DNA from: Sphingomonas sp. Root710
GTDB lineage: Bacteria > Pseudomonadota > Alphaproteobacteria > Sphingomonadales > Sphingomonadaceae
NCBI RefSeq assembly: GCF_001429065.1
Contig: NZ_LMIB01000015.1
Span: 210,905 to 274,904 of the forward strand
DNA length: 64,000 bases
Direction: 5' to 3'
The position numbers were made by a program, and so were the translations under genes. Below the pieces are notes generated by a model. It did not search any database and was not told where the DNA came from. It saw only the letters and a program-made list of their open reading frames with translations. Below are positions 53,914 through 62,645 of the stretch, one piece after another (within the stretch, counting starts at the first letter, position 1; each line of letters begins with the position of its first letter).

Positions 53914-55094
53914 TGACCGCCTCCGCCCGCCGCGATCCGCCGCGCCATCTGCCGCGCGTAGAAGCCGGTATCGAACAGCGGATTGGGGTTGTAGCCTTTG
54001 GCCGCGCCGATCGTCAGATAATGCTCGACCGGATCGAGGCCGCTGTCCGCGGCATCGCCATAGCGGGCAAGATACCAGGCCTCGTCGAACAGCCCGCTGT
54101 CGCGGATCATCGCCACCGCCTCGGCATATGGTGGAGTCGGCGCGGGCATCGACTGGCGGGGTGGTACCGGCACAGCCTCGGCAGGCGCGGCTTCCGGTTC
54201 TGCCGCCACGCCGATCCGGCGGTGGCGCAGCTCGTCGTGGATGATGTCGTCCGTCAGCCACGGCGCGGCATCGAGCCGGGCATAAGCCGTATCGAGCGCC
54301 GCGCGGGTCTCGGCATCGTCACGCGCGGCCAGCGTCTCGAGCCCTTCGCGAACCGCCTCGACGATGCCTGCCAACGGCTCTTCCAGCCCGTCCGATGCGG
54401 CATTGCCATGATGCCGCAGCGCCGGATCGAGAAAGCCGTCGATCGCCGCCGCCGTCTCGCCATCGGGCATCACCCCACCGGTCAGCGGCAGCAGGCGGCG
54501 CGTGGCATCGCGCCAGTCGGCCAGCATCGCGTCGAAGCCGATCACCGCGCGCATCAGCCCACGGCTGTTGCGCTCGGCATCGATCATGTGGCGCAACCAC
54601 AGCAGATGCGCGAAAGCCGGCGTCGTCCCGTCGCGGCTGGCGATCGAGCGCGCCACCGCCTGCGGGCTGCGCAGCATCAGCACCGCGCGCGCCGCGACGC
54701 CATGTTCGGCCAGCGTCTCGACGATCGTGGGCACGAAGCGGCACTGGCGCGGGTCCTTGATCGCCATCAGCCGCGCATCGCCGAACGCCGCCGTCACCGC
54801 CTCCCAGATCCGGTCCTTGCGCGACCGCAGCGCCGAGGCTTCGAGCCGGGACAGATCGAGCGGACGCGGATCGAACCAGCTCGAACGCGCGACGCGCAGC
54901 AGCTGGTCATCGGCCTTGACGATTGCCGCCGATTCCCAATAGCCGCGCGCATTGTCGGCATGGGCATCGATCGCGTCGGCGGGCAGCGCTGCACCAAGAT
55001 AGCCGATCAGCCGCGCAAGCGCGGAAGTCCCGCTCCGGTGCATGCCCAGCACCAGGATAGCGGTGCGCGCTTGGCTGTTAGCGGCTTGCCCCAA
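53910..55094 (-). CDS. Sulfotransferase-like protein with C-terminal WYL/EGR-type repeat
   Basis: A 394-residue protein. ILVLGMHRSGTSALARLIGY is the 5'-phosphosulfate loop and VLMLRSPQAVARSIASRDGT the 3'-phosphate site, so a sulfotransferase fold is likely. A 100-residue helical linker rich in Ala and Pro follows. Residues about 330-390 carry the repeat FDEAWYLARYGDAADSGLDP, VEHYLTIGAAKGYNP, also seen in the next gene and in the protein at 28882. Its stop overlaps that of the next gene's GTG start. It is probably a carbohydrate sulfotransferase, or an inactive relative. Confidence 0.8.
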   Translation of the reverse strand: MGQAANSQARTAILVLGMHRSGTSALARLIGYLGAALPADAIDAHADNARGYWESAAIVKADDQLLRVARSSWFDPRPLDLSRLEASALRSRKDRIWEAVTAAFGDARLMAIKDPRQCRFVPTIVETLAEHGVAARAVLMLRSPQAVARSIASRDGTTPAFAHLLWLRHMIDAERNSRGLMRAVIGFDAMLADWRDATRRLLPLTGGVMPDGETAAAIDGFLDPALRHHGNAASDGLEEPLAGIVEAVREGLETLAARDDAETRAALDTAYARLDAAPWLTDDIIHDELRHRRIGVAAEPEAAPAEAVPVPPRQSMPAPTPPYAEAVAMIRDSGLFDEAWYLARYGDAADSGLDPVEHYLTIGAAKGYNPNPLFDTGFYARQMARRIAAGGGGQ

Positions 55095-55202
55095 TCTTCA
55101 CTCCGCTTCGCTCTGCTTGGCTCCGGGGGCGACGGTTAGCCGCTCGCCGGAGAAAAGCCCATAGTCGTCCACCGCCTATCATTCCGGTGATCGCCCGGCG
55201 GC

Positions 55203-56030
55203 CTAGCGAGTGAGTCGCCGATACAATATCTGGCTCGCGATGAACGCGTCGGCGTCGAAGGGGATGTCGTGCACCGCGTCGAAGGCGCCCAGCCGGAGCC
55301 GGTCGATATCGCCACCAGCGACGAACAGGTTCAATATGTCATTGAACAGCGGGCCATTGTCCCCCCCGGCGCGTTGCTTGAGCGTGGATTCCAGCTGGGA
55401 ATGGACGCCCAATATATAAGGGAACGCGAACTTGGCCTTCAGTGTGCCCGCATTGATGGCGTTGAGATAGGTGATATCGACGGGTTTGGGGTAATTGTCC
55501 TCAGCCGTCTTCCGCAATATCGCCGCGACCTTGCCGGCCGCGCCGGGGCGGATCAGGTAGGCGCCGGCGCCCGATATGTAGAGGCCCTTGCATTCCTCTA
55601 TAGAGAAGTTCCGGAACTGGTCAGAATAGATATCCCCGGCCGCGCGCTTCTTGCGGATCATCTGATAGACCGCGCGCATGTCGGTGAAGCTGATCATCTT
55701 GTTCAGGAAAAGGATGTCCCATTCATGCCCGGCGCATTTCTCGAGGATGATGGATAGATACTCCTCGAAACGCGGAGGGAAATAGATGTCGTCCTCGAGG
55801 ATCAGCGTCGGCCGGTCATCGGCAATGGAATCGACGATCGCCTGATGCGACAGGAAGCAGCCGAGCTCGTTCGCACTGATGCCCTTCGGCCGGTCGTCGC
55901 CCTGCCGTGCGGAAAATCGCGTGATCGCTCCGCCGAGGCCGCATCGCGCCAGCCCCTCCTCCATCAACGCCCGCCGCTCCGGCGACCGATCGAGGTTGAT
56001 ATAGAAGCCCCTGATGTCTGCTCGCTGCAT
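55203..56030 (-). CDS. GT25 family glycosyltransferase
   Basis: A 275-residue LPS-type glycosyltransferase. The N-terminal motif IRGFYINLDRSPERRALMEE, ELGCFLSHQAIVDSI and the LILEDDI metal-binding site are the GT25 signatures. ATG 56030 is chosen because GGA lies seven bases upstream and the family starts at this point; a GTG at 56102 in the same frame would add 24 residues of no similarity. It is first in the group with the sulfotransferase-like gene (108 bp on), the 1301-residue glycosyltransferase and the M23 peptidase. GT25 enzymes often add galactose or glucose, but the donor here is unknown. Confidence 0.88.
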   Translation of the reverse strand: MQRADIRGFYINLDRSPERRALMEEGLARCGLGGAITRFSARQGDDRPKGISANELGCFLSHQAIVDSIADDRPTLILEDDIYFPPRFEEYLSIILEKCAGHEWDILFLNKMISFTDMRAVYQMIRKKRAAGDIYSDQFRNFSIEECKGLYISGAGAYLIRPGAAGKVAAILRKTAEDNYPKPVDITYLNAINAGTLKAKFAFPYILGVHSQLESTLKQRAGGDNGPLFNDILNLFVAGGDIDRLRLGAFDAVHDIPFDADAFIASQILYRRLTR

Positions 56031-56167
56031 ATGCCGATCCGAGTAATCCGATATTGCCACGCCCCGCCTTTTAAGCCACCTGCGGATCAGAACCAGCGCC
56101 ACATGGGGTTTCGCGCGCGATGATGGCCTGATCTGTTCGGCCTGCTCAGGGGGAATCGGAAAATCCG

Positions 56168-57259
56168 ATGAATATCGCCGTCGTCCTGGCCCATAACTGG
56201 GCGAACACTGGAATGTATTCGGTCGATCTGGCCGCCTTCAGGCTGTTCGAATCGCTCGGCCATACCGTCGATTATTTCGTGGCTTCGGGCGGGCGCACGA
56301 ACAGCCTGTTCAAGTCCGGACAGGTGCCGATCTACCGGATTTCCGACGCCGGGCCGCTGATGCGATACGATCGCGTCGTCTATTGGGGGGACTTTACGAC
56401 CAGCCCCTATTACGCCTTCGACGATTTCGCCTCGCAGCTGAACTCGCACGACGGCCCCCTGTCGAAGAGCGAGGTCTTCAACATCTGGCTGGATGTGTTC
56501 ATGATGCGCGGACGCAAGGCATCGGGGCCTCAGCTTTTTTCTTTCGCCCAGAACTTCCAGACGCTCGGAGCGGTCAAGGGCAAGATGAACCTCGCATCGC
56601 TGGCACCGCTCTATGAGCGTTTCACCTCGATCATGCCCCGCGATTCGGTGTCGACCCGGGAGCTGCGCAGCCACTTCCCGTCGCTCTCGGCCAATATGGT
56701 AACGCAGGGTTGTGACGCGGCCTTCCTCCTGCCGGACCTGCCCATCGGAACAGCGGAAAAGAATCTGAAGCAGATCGGAGTGTTTCTTGAGCGGACGCCG
56801 ATCGCGAACAAGCAGGACCTGACGGCCGAGCTGACGCGTCGCGGATATAAGCCGTTGTTCCTGAACAAATGGCTGGCGCTGCCACGCAACCGTTTCCACG
56901 AGAATTTCCTCGGGCTCTGTACTCAGATCCGCGATTGCGGCGCGATTCTTACCGACACCTATCATCTGGCCGTCAATGCGATCCGGATCGGCACGACCCC
57001 AGTGGTGATCGGCGCTGATGAGAACGCCCAGACCTCGACGGTCAGCGACTTCAAGAAGCGCGTGATGTTGCGCGACCTCGATTCCGAGGATCTCTATGCA
57101 GCTATCGCATCGAAGCTCCTGTCGCCTGAACACGTCGGGCGGATCATCGACAAGGTGGAGACGGCGGCGAACGCCCGGGATGTTCACCCGGTCCATGCGC
57201 GCAGCCGAGATGCCGCCGCGGCGGCGCTGTCCACCTTCAAGACCGCGCTTCTCGCCTAG
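56168..57259 (+). CDS. Polysaccharide pyruvyl-transferase-like protein
   Basis: A 363-residue protein with the pattern of the pyruvyl-transferase family (PF04230-like). It has LAHNWANTGMYSVDLAAFRL at the start, IMPRDSVSTRELRSHF with the RxxxS pair, and a C-terminal ILTDTYHLAVNAIRIGTTPV that corresponds to the family's Arg/Thr-x-His block. The similarity is by pattern only. GGGGGAATCGGAAAATCCG precedes the ATG. It is divergent from the GT25 gene and is followed by a GT4-like gene. It may add a pyruvyl ketal to a sugar of the glycan. Confidence 0.7.
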   Translation: MNIAVVLAHNWANTGMYSVDLAAFRLFESLGHTVDYFVASGGRTNSLFKSGQVPIYRISDAGPLMRYDRVVYWGDFTTSPYYAFDDFASQLNSHDGPLSKSEVFNIWLDVFMMRGRKASGPQLFSFAQNFQTLGAVKGKMNLASLAPLYERFTSIMPRDSVSTRELRSHFPSLSANMVTQGCDAAFLLPDLPIGTAEKNLKQIGVFLERTPIANKQDLTAELTRRGYKPLFLNKWLALPRNRFHENFLGLCTQIRDCGAILTDTYHLAVNAIRIGTTPVVIGADENAQTSTVSDFKKRVMLRDLDSEDLYAAIASKLLSPEHVGRIIDKVETAANARDVHPVHARSRDAAAAALSTFKTALLA

Positions 57260-57360
57260 TTGCCGACATCGCGCACAAGCGGCGGCACAAAGCTTGACCT
57301 GTTGTTTCGGATTCGTAACTTTTGGTCTGAATCCAAACGACCCACGTTGAGAAAAATTGA

Positions 57361-58383
57361 GTGGCCTGGCCGGAGATGAACCGAAACCAGATCGACATTT
57401 ACTGCCCGAACTGGAGCAAGGGGCTGTCGCGGTGCGCTTCGCTTCTTGCCAGCGCCTTTGAATGGGCTTCTTCCGGAGCGGTGAAAGCGCGGCTGCTCTG
57501 GCGGGACGAGGGCTTTTATAGGCCGGAGAATGCCTGTGAACCAAGGTCGGGCGACCCCGATGAAGTGGGCGTGGTCGCCGTCATGATCGAACGCATGTTC
57601 CATCGCGAGTATCTCGATCGGTATGAGGTACGCGCGCTGCTGCCCAATCCCGAATGGCTCGATCCTCGCGATATCGAGACGAAGGGAGGAGCGATCGATG
57701 TCGTGCTTCACAAGACCCGCTTCTCGATTGGCTGCCTGCAGCCGCGCTTCGCGAAGGCGTCGCATCACTTTCTCGGTTTCACCTCGGCTGATCCCGGCAA
57801 GACCGTGCAAAACTATGATACGTTTTGCCATTTCAGGGGGAAGGCGAGGACCCGGCACACGCAATTGTTGATGAACATATGGCAACGGCGTCCGGACCTC
57901 CCGCGGCTGATGCTGCAGGCATATGGTCCGGATATGGCGCTACGTACCGGACGATGGCTGACCGATGAAAACATCAGCTGCCTGTTCGATTTCGTCAAAT
58001 CGGACGAGCAGTTCTTCGCGGACCTGGCGAGGGGCGGGATTCACCTCTGCCCATCGGGGACGGAAGGTTTCGGCCATTATATCAACGAGAGCCGGGCGAT
58101 GTCCGCGTTGGTGCTCACCCTGGATGCGCCGCCGATGAACGAGCTCGTCACCTCCGATAGCGGCATTCTCATCCCCGCCACGAGCAGCGAGCCGCTGATG
58201 GCAGGCACCAATTTCACCACCACCGAACTGCTTATCGAAGACGCCGTCGATAGGGCGCTGAGCCTGAGCCACACCGACCGGCAGGAATTGGGCAGAGCCG
58301 CGCGGCGTGCCTTCGAGCGCGAGAGAAGCTGCTTCCTCGACAATGTGCGAGCTTTTCTAGCCGATCATCACCTGCCGCATTGA
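57361..58383 (+). CDS. GT4-like glycosyltransferase
   Basis: A 340-residue GT-B-like enzyme. The donor-binding part reads LCPSGTEGFGHYINESRAMS followed by TLDAPPMNELV, with the Glu pair of GT4 enzymes. The N-terminal half (QIDIYCPNWSKGLSRCASLL) is not closely similar to the other GT4 genes here. GTG 57361 is taken as the start; ATG 57376 is possible, but GGAG abuts it with no spacing. It ends 22 bp from the opposing GSCFA gene with no clear terminator. The donor is unknown. Confidence 0.78.
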   Translation: MAWPEMNRNQIDIYCPNWSKGLSRCASLLASAFEWASSGAVKARLLWRDEGFYRPENACEPRSGDPDEVGVVAVMIERMFHREYLDRYEVRALLPNPEWLDPRDIETKGGAIDVVLHKTRFSIGCLQPRFAKASHHFLGFTSADPGKTVQNYDTFCHFRGKARTRHTQLLMNIWQRRPDLPRLMLQAYGPDMALRTGRWLTDENISCLFDFVKSDEQFFADLARGGIHLCPSGTEGFGHYINESRAMSALVLTLDAPPMNELVTSDSGILIPATSSEPLMAGTNFTTTELLIEDAVDRALSLSHTDRQELGRAARRAFERERSCFLDNVRAFLADHHLPH

Positions 58384-58405
58384 ACCTGCCGGGCGACGCC
58401 CTGTG

Positions 58406-59476
58406 TCATTCGTCCTCAGCGTCGAGCATCGCCTCATCGCACATGACTTCGACCCATTGCTTCGCGGCGGCGATCGTTTCGTCAGGAATTTCCGGGGAAA
58501 TCTCGGGCATACTGGCGCTCTCGATTCCGGCGGCATGGCGCAGGAACACCGCCATGACATGCGCCACCCCCTCTTCGGTCACGTTGCGCATGTCGTCGGC
58601 GAAGAAGCGAGCGCCGGCGGGGGCACCCATGATCATCTCATAAGAGGGGAAGTAGAAGACCCCGTCATGCGTCTCGACCAGTTCCTGCGCCGCGGCGCGC
58701 AGCACCGACTTCGAATAGGTCGTGGCGGCAAGGACATGATGACCGCTCATCGTCGCGGCGAGCGGCACCGGCGAGACGGTGAAGATGATCCGCGCGGCCG
58801 GATTGATCGCGCGCAGCCGCGCGACGAAAGCGTCGAGATCGGCGACGACCTCGCTCACCCGGAAATTGTGAAAAGCGTGGCGCGCAGGTTCAAAGACCCC
58901 GCCCGATACGCCCGGGCACAACGGAAAGACCGCGCTGTCGACGGTCGACTCCCAGCCCTCGGTGAGGCCCAGCGTGAAGACGAAGATGTCGAGCGTCTCG
59001 AACATCTCGCGCACCCGCGCGAGATGGTGGGCGCGGTCGGCGCGCAGCTCGGCCTCGCTGGCGAAGCCCTCGGGCTCGATGGTGGGGCGGAAGGGATCGA
59101 CGACGCGCACGCCGTTGGGCGCGGGCCAGATATCCTCGGCGGGCGCGAATGTCCCGAACGCGCGGTCGAACAGCTGGAGCAGCTGCCGCGCGGTGTAGAT
59201 ATTGCCGTAGCGCGCGCTGTACTGCCCATAGCCATGGCGCTCGGCGTCGGCGGCGGGAATGATGGGGTGCGCGCCCTCGGTGACGAGAAAGTTGAACCCG
59301 CTCTTCTTCAGGTGCCGGGCGATGTTCTGGGCGAAGCAGCTGCCCGCCGTCGCCACCTTGTCTTCGCGCGCCAGCGTGAGGAAATCGCCCGCGAGCGGGT
59401 CGATCACCGGCCCCTTGCCGACGATCGACCGCCGCCAATAGGCGCTGTCGGGCAGGTCGCGATAGGGATGCGGCAT
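58406..59476 (-). CDS. GSCFA-domain protein (second copy)
   Basis: A 356-residue paralogue of the protein at 26869. The family motif is ATAGSCFAQNIARHL, then ARYGNIYTARQLLQLFDRA and FTLGLTEGW, all nearly identical to the first copy. The later TVSPVPLAATM and YSKSVLRAAAQEL are also shared. The ATG at 59476 shares one base with the SGNH-like stop (TGATG), which rules out the longer frame. It is the last of the three overlapping genes with the asparagine-synthase-like and SGNH-like proteins. An esterase or acyl-transfer role is inferred from the fold. Confidence 0.87.
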   Translation of the reverse strand: MPHPYRDLPDSAYWRRSIVGKGPVIDPLAGDFLTLAREDKVATAGSCFAQNIARHLKKSGFNFLVTEGAHPIIPAADAERHGYGQYSARYGNIYTARQLLQLFDRAFGTFAPAEDIWPAPNGVRVVDPFRPTIEPEGFASEAELRADRAHHLARVREMFETLDIFVFTLGLTEGWESTVDSAVFPLCPGVSGGVFEPARHAFHNFRVSEVVADLDAFVARLRAINPAARIIFTVSPVPLAATMSGHHVLAATTYSKSVLRAAAQELVETHDGVFYFPSYEMIMGAPAGARFFADDMRNVTEEGVAHVMAVFLRHAAGIESASMPEISPEIPDETIAAAKQWVEVMCDEAMLDAEDE

Positions 59477-60216
59477 CACAGTGCCTCCAGCTGGCGGATC
59501 ACGGCTTCGCCATAGGCCTGGTTGCCGTGGGTAGCGTCGCCGGCGAATTCGGACCGCAGGAAGCCTTGTGCATCCTGCGCCTCGCGCGGCACGGGCAGGA
59601 AGCGCATGCCGAGCGCGGCGCAATAGCCCGCGACGATGCGCGAATGCAGCCGCCATATCTTGTAGCGCAGCCCCGGCGAGGCGACGCCGAGATCGCCGAT
59701 CGCGCGATTCCTGAAATAGGCGTCGGCCTGTTCGGCAATGACGGCATTGTCGGCCAGCGGCGGCGGCGATTCGAGCTGCACCACGTTAACCGCTATCCGC
59801 GCGATCTCACGCAGGCGGACGCGGTCGCGCGCCAGCCCGTCCTCCAGTGCGGCGCGCACCAGTGCCTCGGACAGCGGCTCGGCCTCCGGATCGAGCGGCG
59901 GCCCCGCCTCCGCCGACAGCAGGAAATCATAGGGCCGCGGATGGCGGATCAGCGCGAAACCATTGTGGACATTGCCGCCGCTCACGGAGACGACCAGCGG
60001 GGCATGGCGATCGATCTGGTCGCGGATCGTCTCGACCAGGGCAGCTGCAAACCCCGCCTCGTCGCCCTCACCCACGACCTCCGGCGCATATTGCGGCTCC
60101 ATCGTATGGATCACCCGGGTACGCGGGCGATCGGGGTCGGCCTCGCGCCGTGCCTTCGCCGCCGCGCGGATCGCGGCGACATGGCTCTGTCCGATGACGA
60201 GGATCGCGCGGTTCAC
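59476..60216 (-). CDS. SGNH/GDSL-hydrolase-like protein
   Basis: A 246-residue protein. The N-terminal LVIGQSHVAAIRAAAKARRE (GQSH block, Ser about 11) and the C-terminal AGDATHGNQAYGEAVIRQLE (Asp-x2-His block) match blocks I and V of SGNH hydrolases. VSVSGGNVHNGFALI may correspond to the Gly and Asn blocks. No signal peptide was seen, so it is probably cytoplasmic. It overlaps the asparagine-synthase-like gene by 4 bp and the GSCFA gene by 1 bp. I do not recognise a named family; ester hydrolysis or transfer of an acyl group is the likely chemistry. Confidence 0.75.
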   Translation of the reverse strand: MNRAILVIGQSHVAAIRAAAKARREADPDRPRTRVIHTMEPQYAPEVVGEGDEAGFAAALVETIRDQIDRHAPLVVSVSGGNVHNGFALIRHPRPYDFLLSAEAGPPLDPEAEPLSEALVRAALEDGLARDRVRLREIARIAVNVVQLESPPPLADNAVIAEQADAYFRNRAIGDLGVASPGLRYKIWRLHSRIVAGYCAALGMRFLPVPREAQDAQGFLRSEFAGDATHGNQAYGEAVIRQLEAL

Positions 60217-62375
60217 AGGGCGATCTCGGGGGTGGCCATCACATGGTCACTGTCGAATGGCGCGATTGCCACCTGCACTCGCGCAGCGCCGCCCGCTGCC
60301 GCCCGCAAACGATCGCGGGGAATGCCGAGCGAGAAACCATGCCGCCCATCCCCCATGCCGTGCGGGATCAGGTCGGGCCGCTCGCCATCGGCGGCGACAA
60401 TGCCGAGCGAGACACCGTCCAGCCGCGCCTCGACCGCGACCTGCGCCGCCGGGAAATCGCGCGCATGGGCCCAGCCGTCGAAGATCAGCGCGTCGCCCGC
60501 GGCCCGGATCGCGTCGAGATGCCCGGTGATCGCGGGGCGGGGATAATCGGCGCAAGCCGCCCCTGCGGGAACCGCATCGCCCGTGCCACCGATCTTCGTC
60601 GGCTGAACCAATCCGCTTTCCTGGAACATCGCCACCACCAGCCCGAGCATGCTTATCCCGTCGAAATAGTCCAGCCGGCGGTTGCGCAACCGGTCGAGCA
60701 GCACGGCGCGATCGATCGACCGCCACAGCGTCAGATCGGGCCGCGCCTCGACCTCGGCGGCCAGCGCCGCGCGGATCGCGGCATTATGGTTGAGCGAGAA
60801 TTGCCAGTTGCCGAAAACCGGCGGCGCGTCCGCGCCGGGGAGGACCGGATCGGTTTGCGGCGCTCCCGGCAGCCGCGCGTCCCAGCGCTGCATGGCGAAG
60901 GGCAGACCGAGCAGATCCGGTGCGCAACGCTCGACGATCTTGTAGTGGAGCAGTTCCGCCTTGCGTTCCTCGGCCGTCAGCCGGAAGGCCAGCCCCAGCA
61001 GCGCCGGCGCGCCGAGCGGGACGACCGGCTGGCGCTCGAACGACTTGATCGCCCGGATCGCGCCGAGCCAGTTGGGGATACGGTTGCGATAGTAGAAGAT
61101 GTCGGGAAGATCGGCCTCGCCGGCCCCGTCCCGGCGCGCCAGCTCCATCTGATCGCCTAACTGCTCGCAAAGCCGTTCGCGGGCCTCGGGCAGCAACAGC
61201 CCCATCGGATCGAATGGCGCCTGCAACCGGACCATCGCCACGGGATCGAGTATTCCCTCGGGCAGCGGCCTCTTCGAATAGGCCTTGAGCACCTCGCCCA
61301 TATGACCGGTAATCAGCGTCTCAGCCGCAACGCGTTCGCCCAGGATCAGGTCCCAGCCGCCGACCATGCCATCGGTCTGCCAGGTCTGCGCCATCAGCTT
61401 CCCGAAAAAGTGGGCACGGCTCCAATAAGCGGGTTCGTCACTGCCGTGGGGCGGTTCGCGCCGGTGCGGCAGGCCCAGCGCTTCGGCGATCCCCTGCCCC
61501 GCGATCACGTCAGGATGCCCGGCATAGCCGCGCGTGAACAAACGCAACCGGTCGCGCAGTCCCTCCGCCAGACACAGGGCAAGGATGACCCGGCTGTCCT
61601 TCCCCCCGGTGATCGGCAGATCGATCGGCCCATCCGCGCCGACACCGAGGCGGATCGCCGCGCGCGCCTGCACGATGCCTTTGTCGAGCACCGCATCGAG
61701 CGCCGGGGAATATCCCCGATCGGCGGAGAAGCCGATGACGGGCGAGGACGCGGGCCGGATCGTCTGATGATCGGGCCCGATGGTCAGAACATGCCCCTGC
61801 GCCAGCTGGGTGACCGCGCGATAGGCCGTCGCCGTGCCGGCCCGGTAGCCCATTGCCGGCAGCCAGGAGAGGCCATCCGGATTGGGCGTTCGATCGCCGG
61901 TCACCGCCGCCACCAGCGCTGCGCGACTGGCTGCGACATAGGATCCCGCCGAACCATGAAAGAGCTGGTGGAGCCCGGCGCGATCCGAAAAGGCGATGAG
62001 CGTACCGTCGGCGTGGAGCCGCGCGACCGCATATTCGCCCGAAATATCGTCGGGCCAAGCGGCGTCTGGCCGGTCGAGCAGCGCGGCGACGTCAGCCGCG
62101 TCGAGCAGGCGAGGGCCATCGGCGGCGATCCGCCAGATCAAGCCGTGGATGACGCACACGCCCTTGCCATCGGCCTGCCAGACCTGACGCTCGGCGGAGT
62201 AGAAGTGCGTGGTCGTCGCAAAGGCCATGAAGTGCCAGCGCCCCGCCGGCGTATCGACACTGCCGCGACTCGGCTGTTCGGGCACGATATGGGATTCGCC
62301 GGGCAGGCAGGCGTCGAGTTGTTCGGCAGCGCCCGGCCCCGCGCCCTGTTCCCCCCAGAAGACAAATAAGGCCAT
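60213..62375 (-). CDS. Asparagine-synthase-like ATP-dependent ligase with C-terminal beta domain
   Basis: A 720-residue protein. The N-terminal half is a glutaminase-like domain, but it starts MALFVFWGEQ and lacks the Cys2 nucleophile of true glutamine-dependent enzymes. The synthetase domain has the PP-loop LPITGGKDSRVILALCLAEG (about 250-269) and conserved FTRGYAGHPD. The last 100 residues (ALIFDGWAHARDFPAAQVAV onward) resemble a beta-sandwich found on some glycosyltransferases. ATG 62375 has AAGG eight bases upstream. It probably adenylates a carboxylate and transfers it to an amine of the glycan; ammonia must come from another source. Confidence 0.84.
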   Translation of the reverse strand: MALFVFWGEQGAGPGAAEQLDACLPGESHIVPEQPSRGSVDTPAGRWHFMAFATTTHFYSAERQVWQADGKGVCVIHGLIWRIAADGPRLLDAADVAALLDRPDAAWPDDISGEYAVARLHADGTLIAFSDRAGLHQLFHGSAGSYVAASRAALVAAVTGDRTPNPDGLSWLPAMGYRAGTATAYRAVTQLAQGHVLTIGPDHQTIRPASSPVIGFSADRGYSPALDAVLDKGIVQARAAIRLGVGADGPIDLPITGGKDSRVILALCLAEGLRDRLRLFTRGYAGHPDVIAGQGIAEALGLPHRREPPHGSDEPAYWSRAHFFGKLMAQTWQTDGMVGGWDLILGERVAAETLITGHMGEVLKAYSKRPLPEGILDPVAMVRLQAPFDPMGLLLPEARERLCEQLGDQMELARRDGAGEADLPDIFYYRNRIPNWLGAIRAIKSFERQPVVPLGAPALLGLAFRLTAEERKAELLHYKIVERCAPDLLGLPFAMQRWDARLPGAPQTDPVLPGADAPPVFGNWQFSLNHNAAIRAALAAEVEARPDLTLWRSIDRAVLLDRLRNRRLDYFDGISMLGLVVAMFQESGLVQPTKIGGTGDAVPAGAACADYPRPAITGHLDAIRAAGDALIFDGWAHARDFPAAQVAVEARLDGVSLGIVAADGERPDLIPHGMGDGRHGFSLGIPRDRLRAAAGGAARVQVAIAPFDSDHVMATPEIAL

Positions 62376-62436
62376 CGCCAATGCCTTAGCATCGCGATTT
62401 CAGGGTGGCGAGCGGCGGGAGCAAGTTCAGCCTCTC

Positions 62437-62480
62437 CCAGAATCGAATAACCCGGCTTTTTGGGCCGGGTTATTCTCTGG
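62437..62480. terminator. Long perfect hairpin between flavoprotein and asparagine-synthase-like genes
   Basis: GAATAACCCGGC (62445-62456) pairs perfectly with GCCGGGTTATTC (62464-62475) around TTTTTGG. CCAGA (62437-62441) extends it with TCTGG (62476-62480) over a 3-base bulge. It lies after the flavoprotein gene and before the asparagine-synthase-like start, both on the minus strand, so it probably ends the first transcript. The rest of the 270-bp gap shows nothing else I can name. Confidence 0.6.
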
Positions 62481-62645
62481 AGGATTCTGACTAATGACCT
62501 TCCCGGTTTAGCCGAACGGCCCGACAAAGCAAGCCGAAAGAGCACTTCCAGACAAACTTTCGTCTAAGCTTCCGGCACGGTTCGGCGCTGCGGCGCGATT
62601 ATGGCGAGGCTTAAAATAAACCCGCAATGGAGACGAGAGCGCCGG

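Noticed and set aside
53914-54261. N-terminal extension of the 1301-aa glycosyltransferase
   Set aside because: These residues are a shifted frame of the sulfotransferase-like gene. The GTG at 53913 overlaps its stop and starts the RgpF-like similarity.
59477-59656. N-terminal extension of the second GSCFA protein
   Set aside because: The extension lies inside the SGNH-like gene. The start at 59476 overlaps its stop and matches the N-terminus of the first GSCFA copy.
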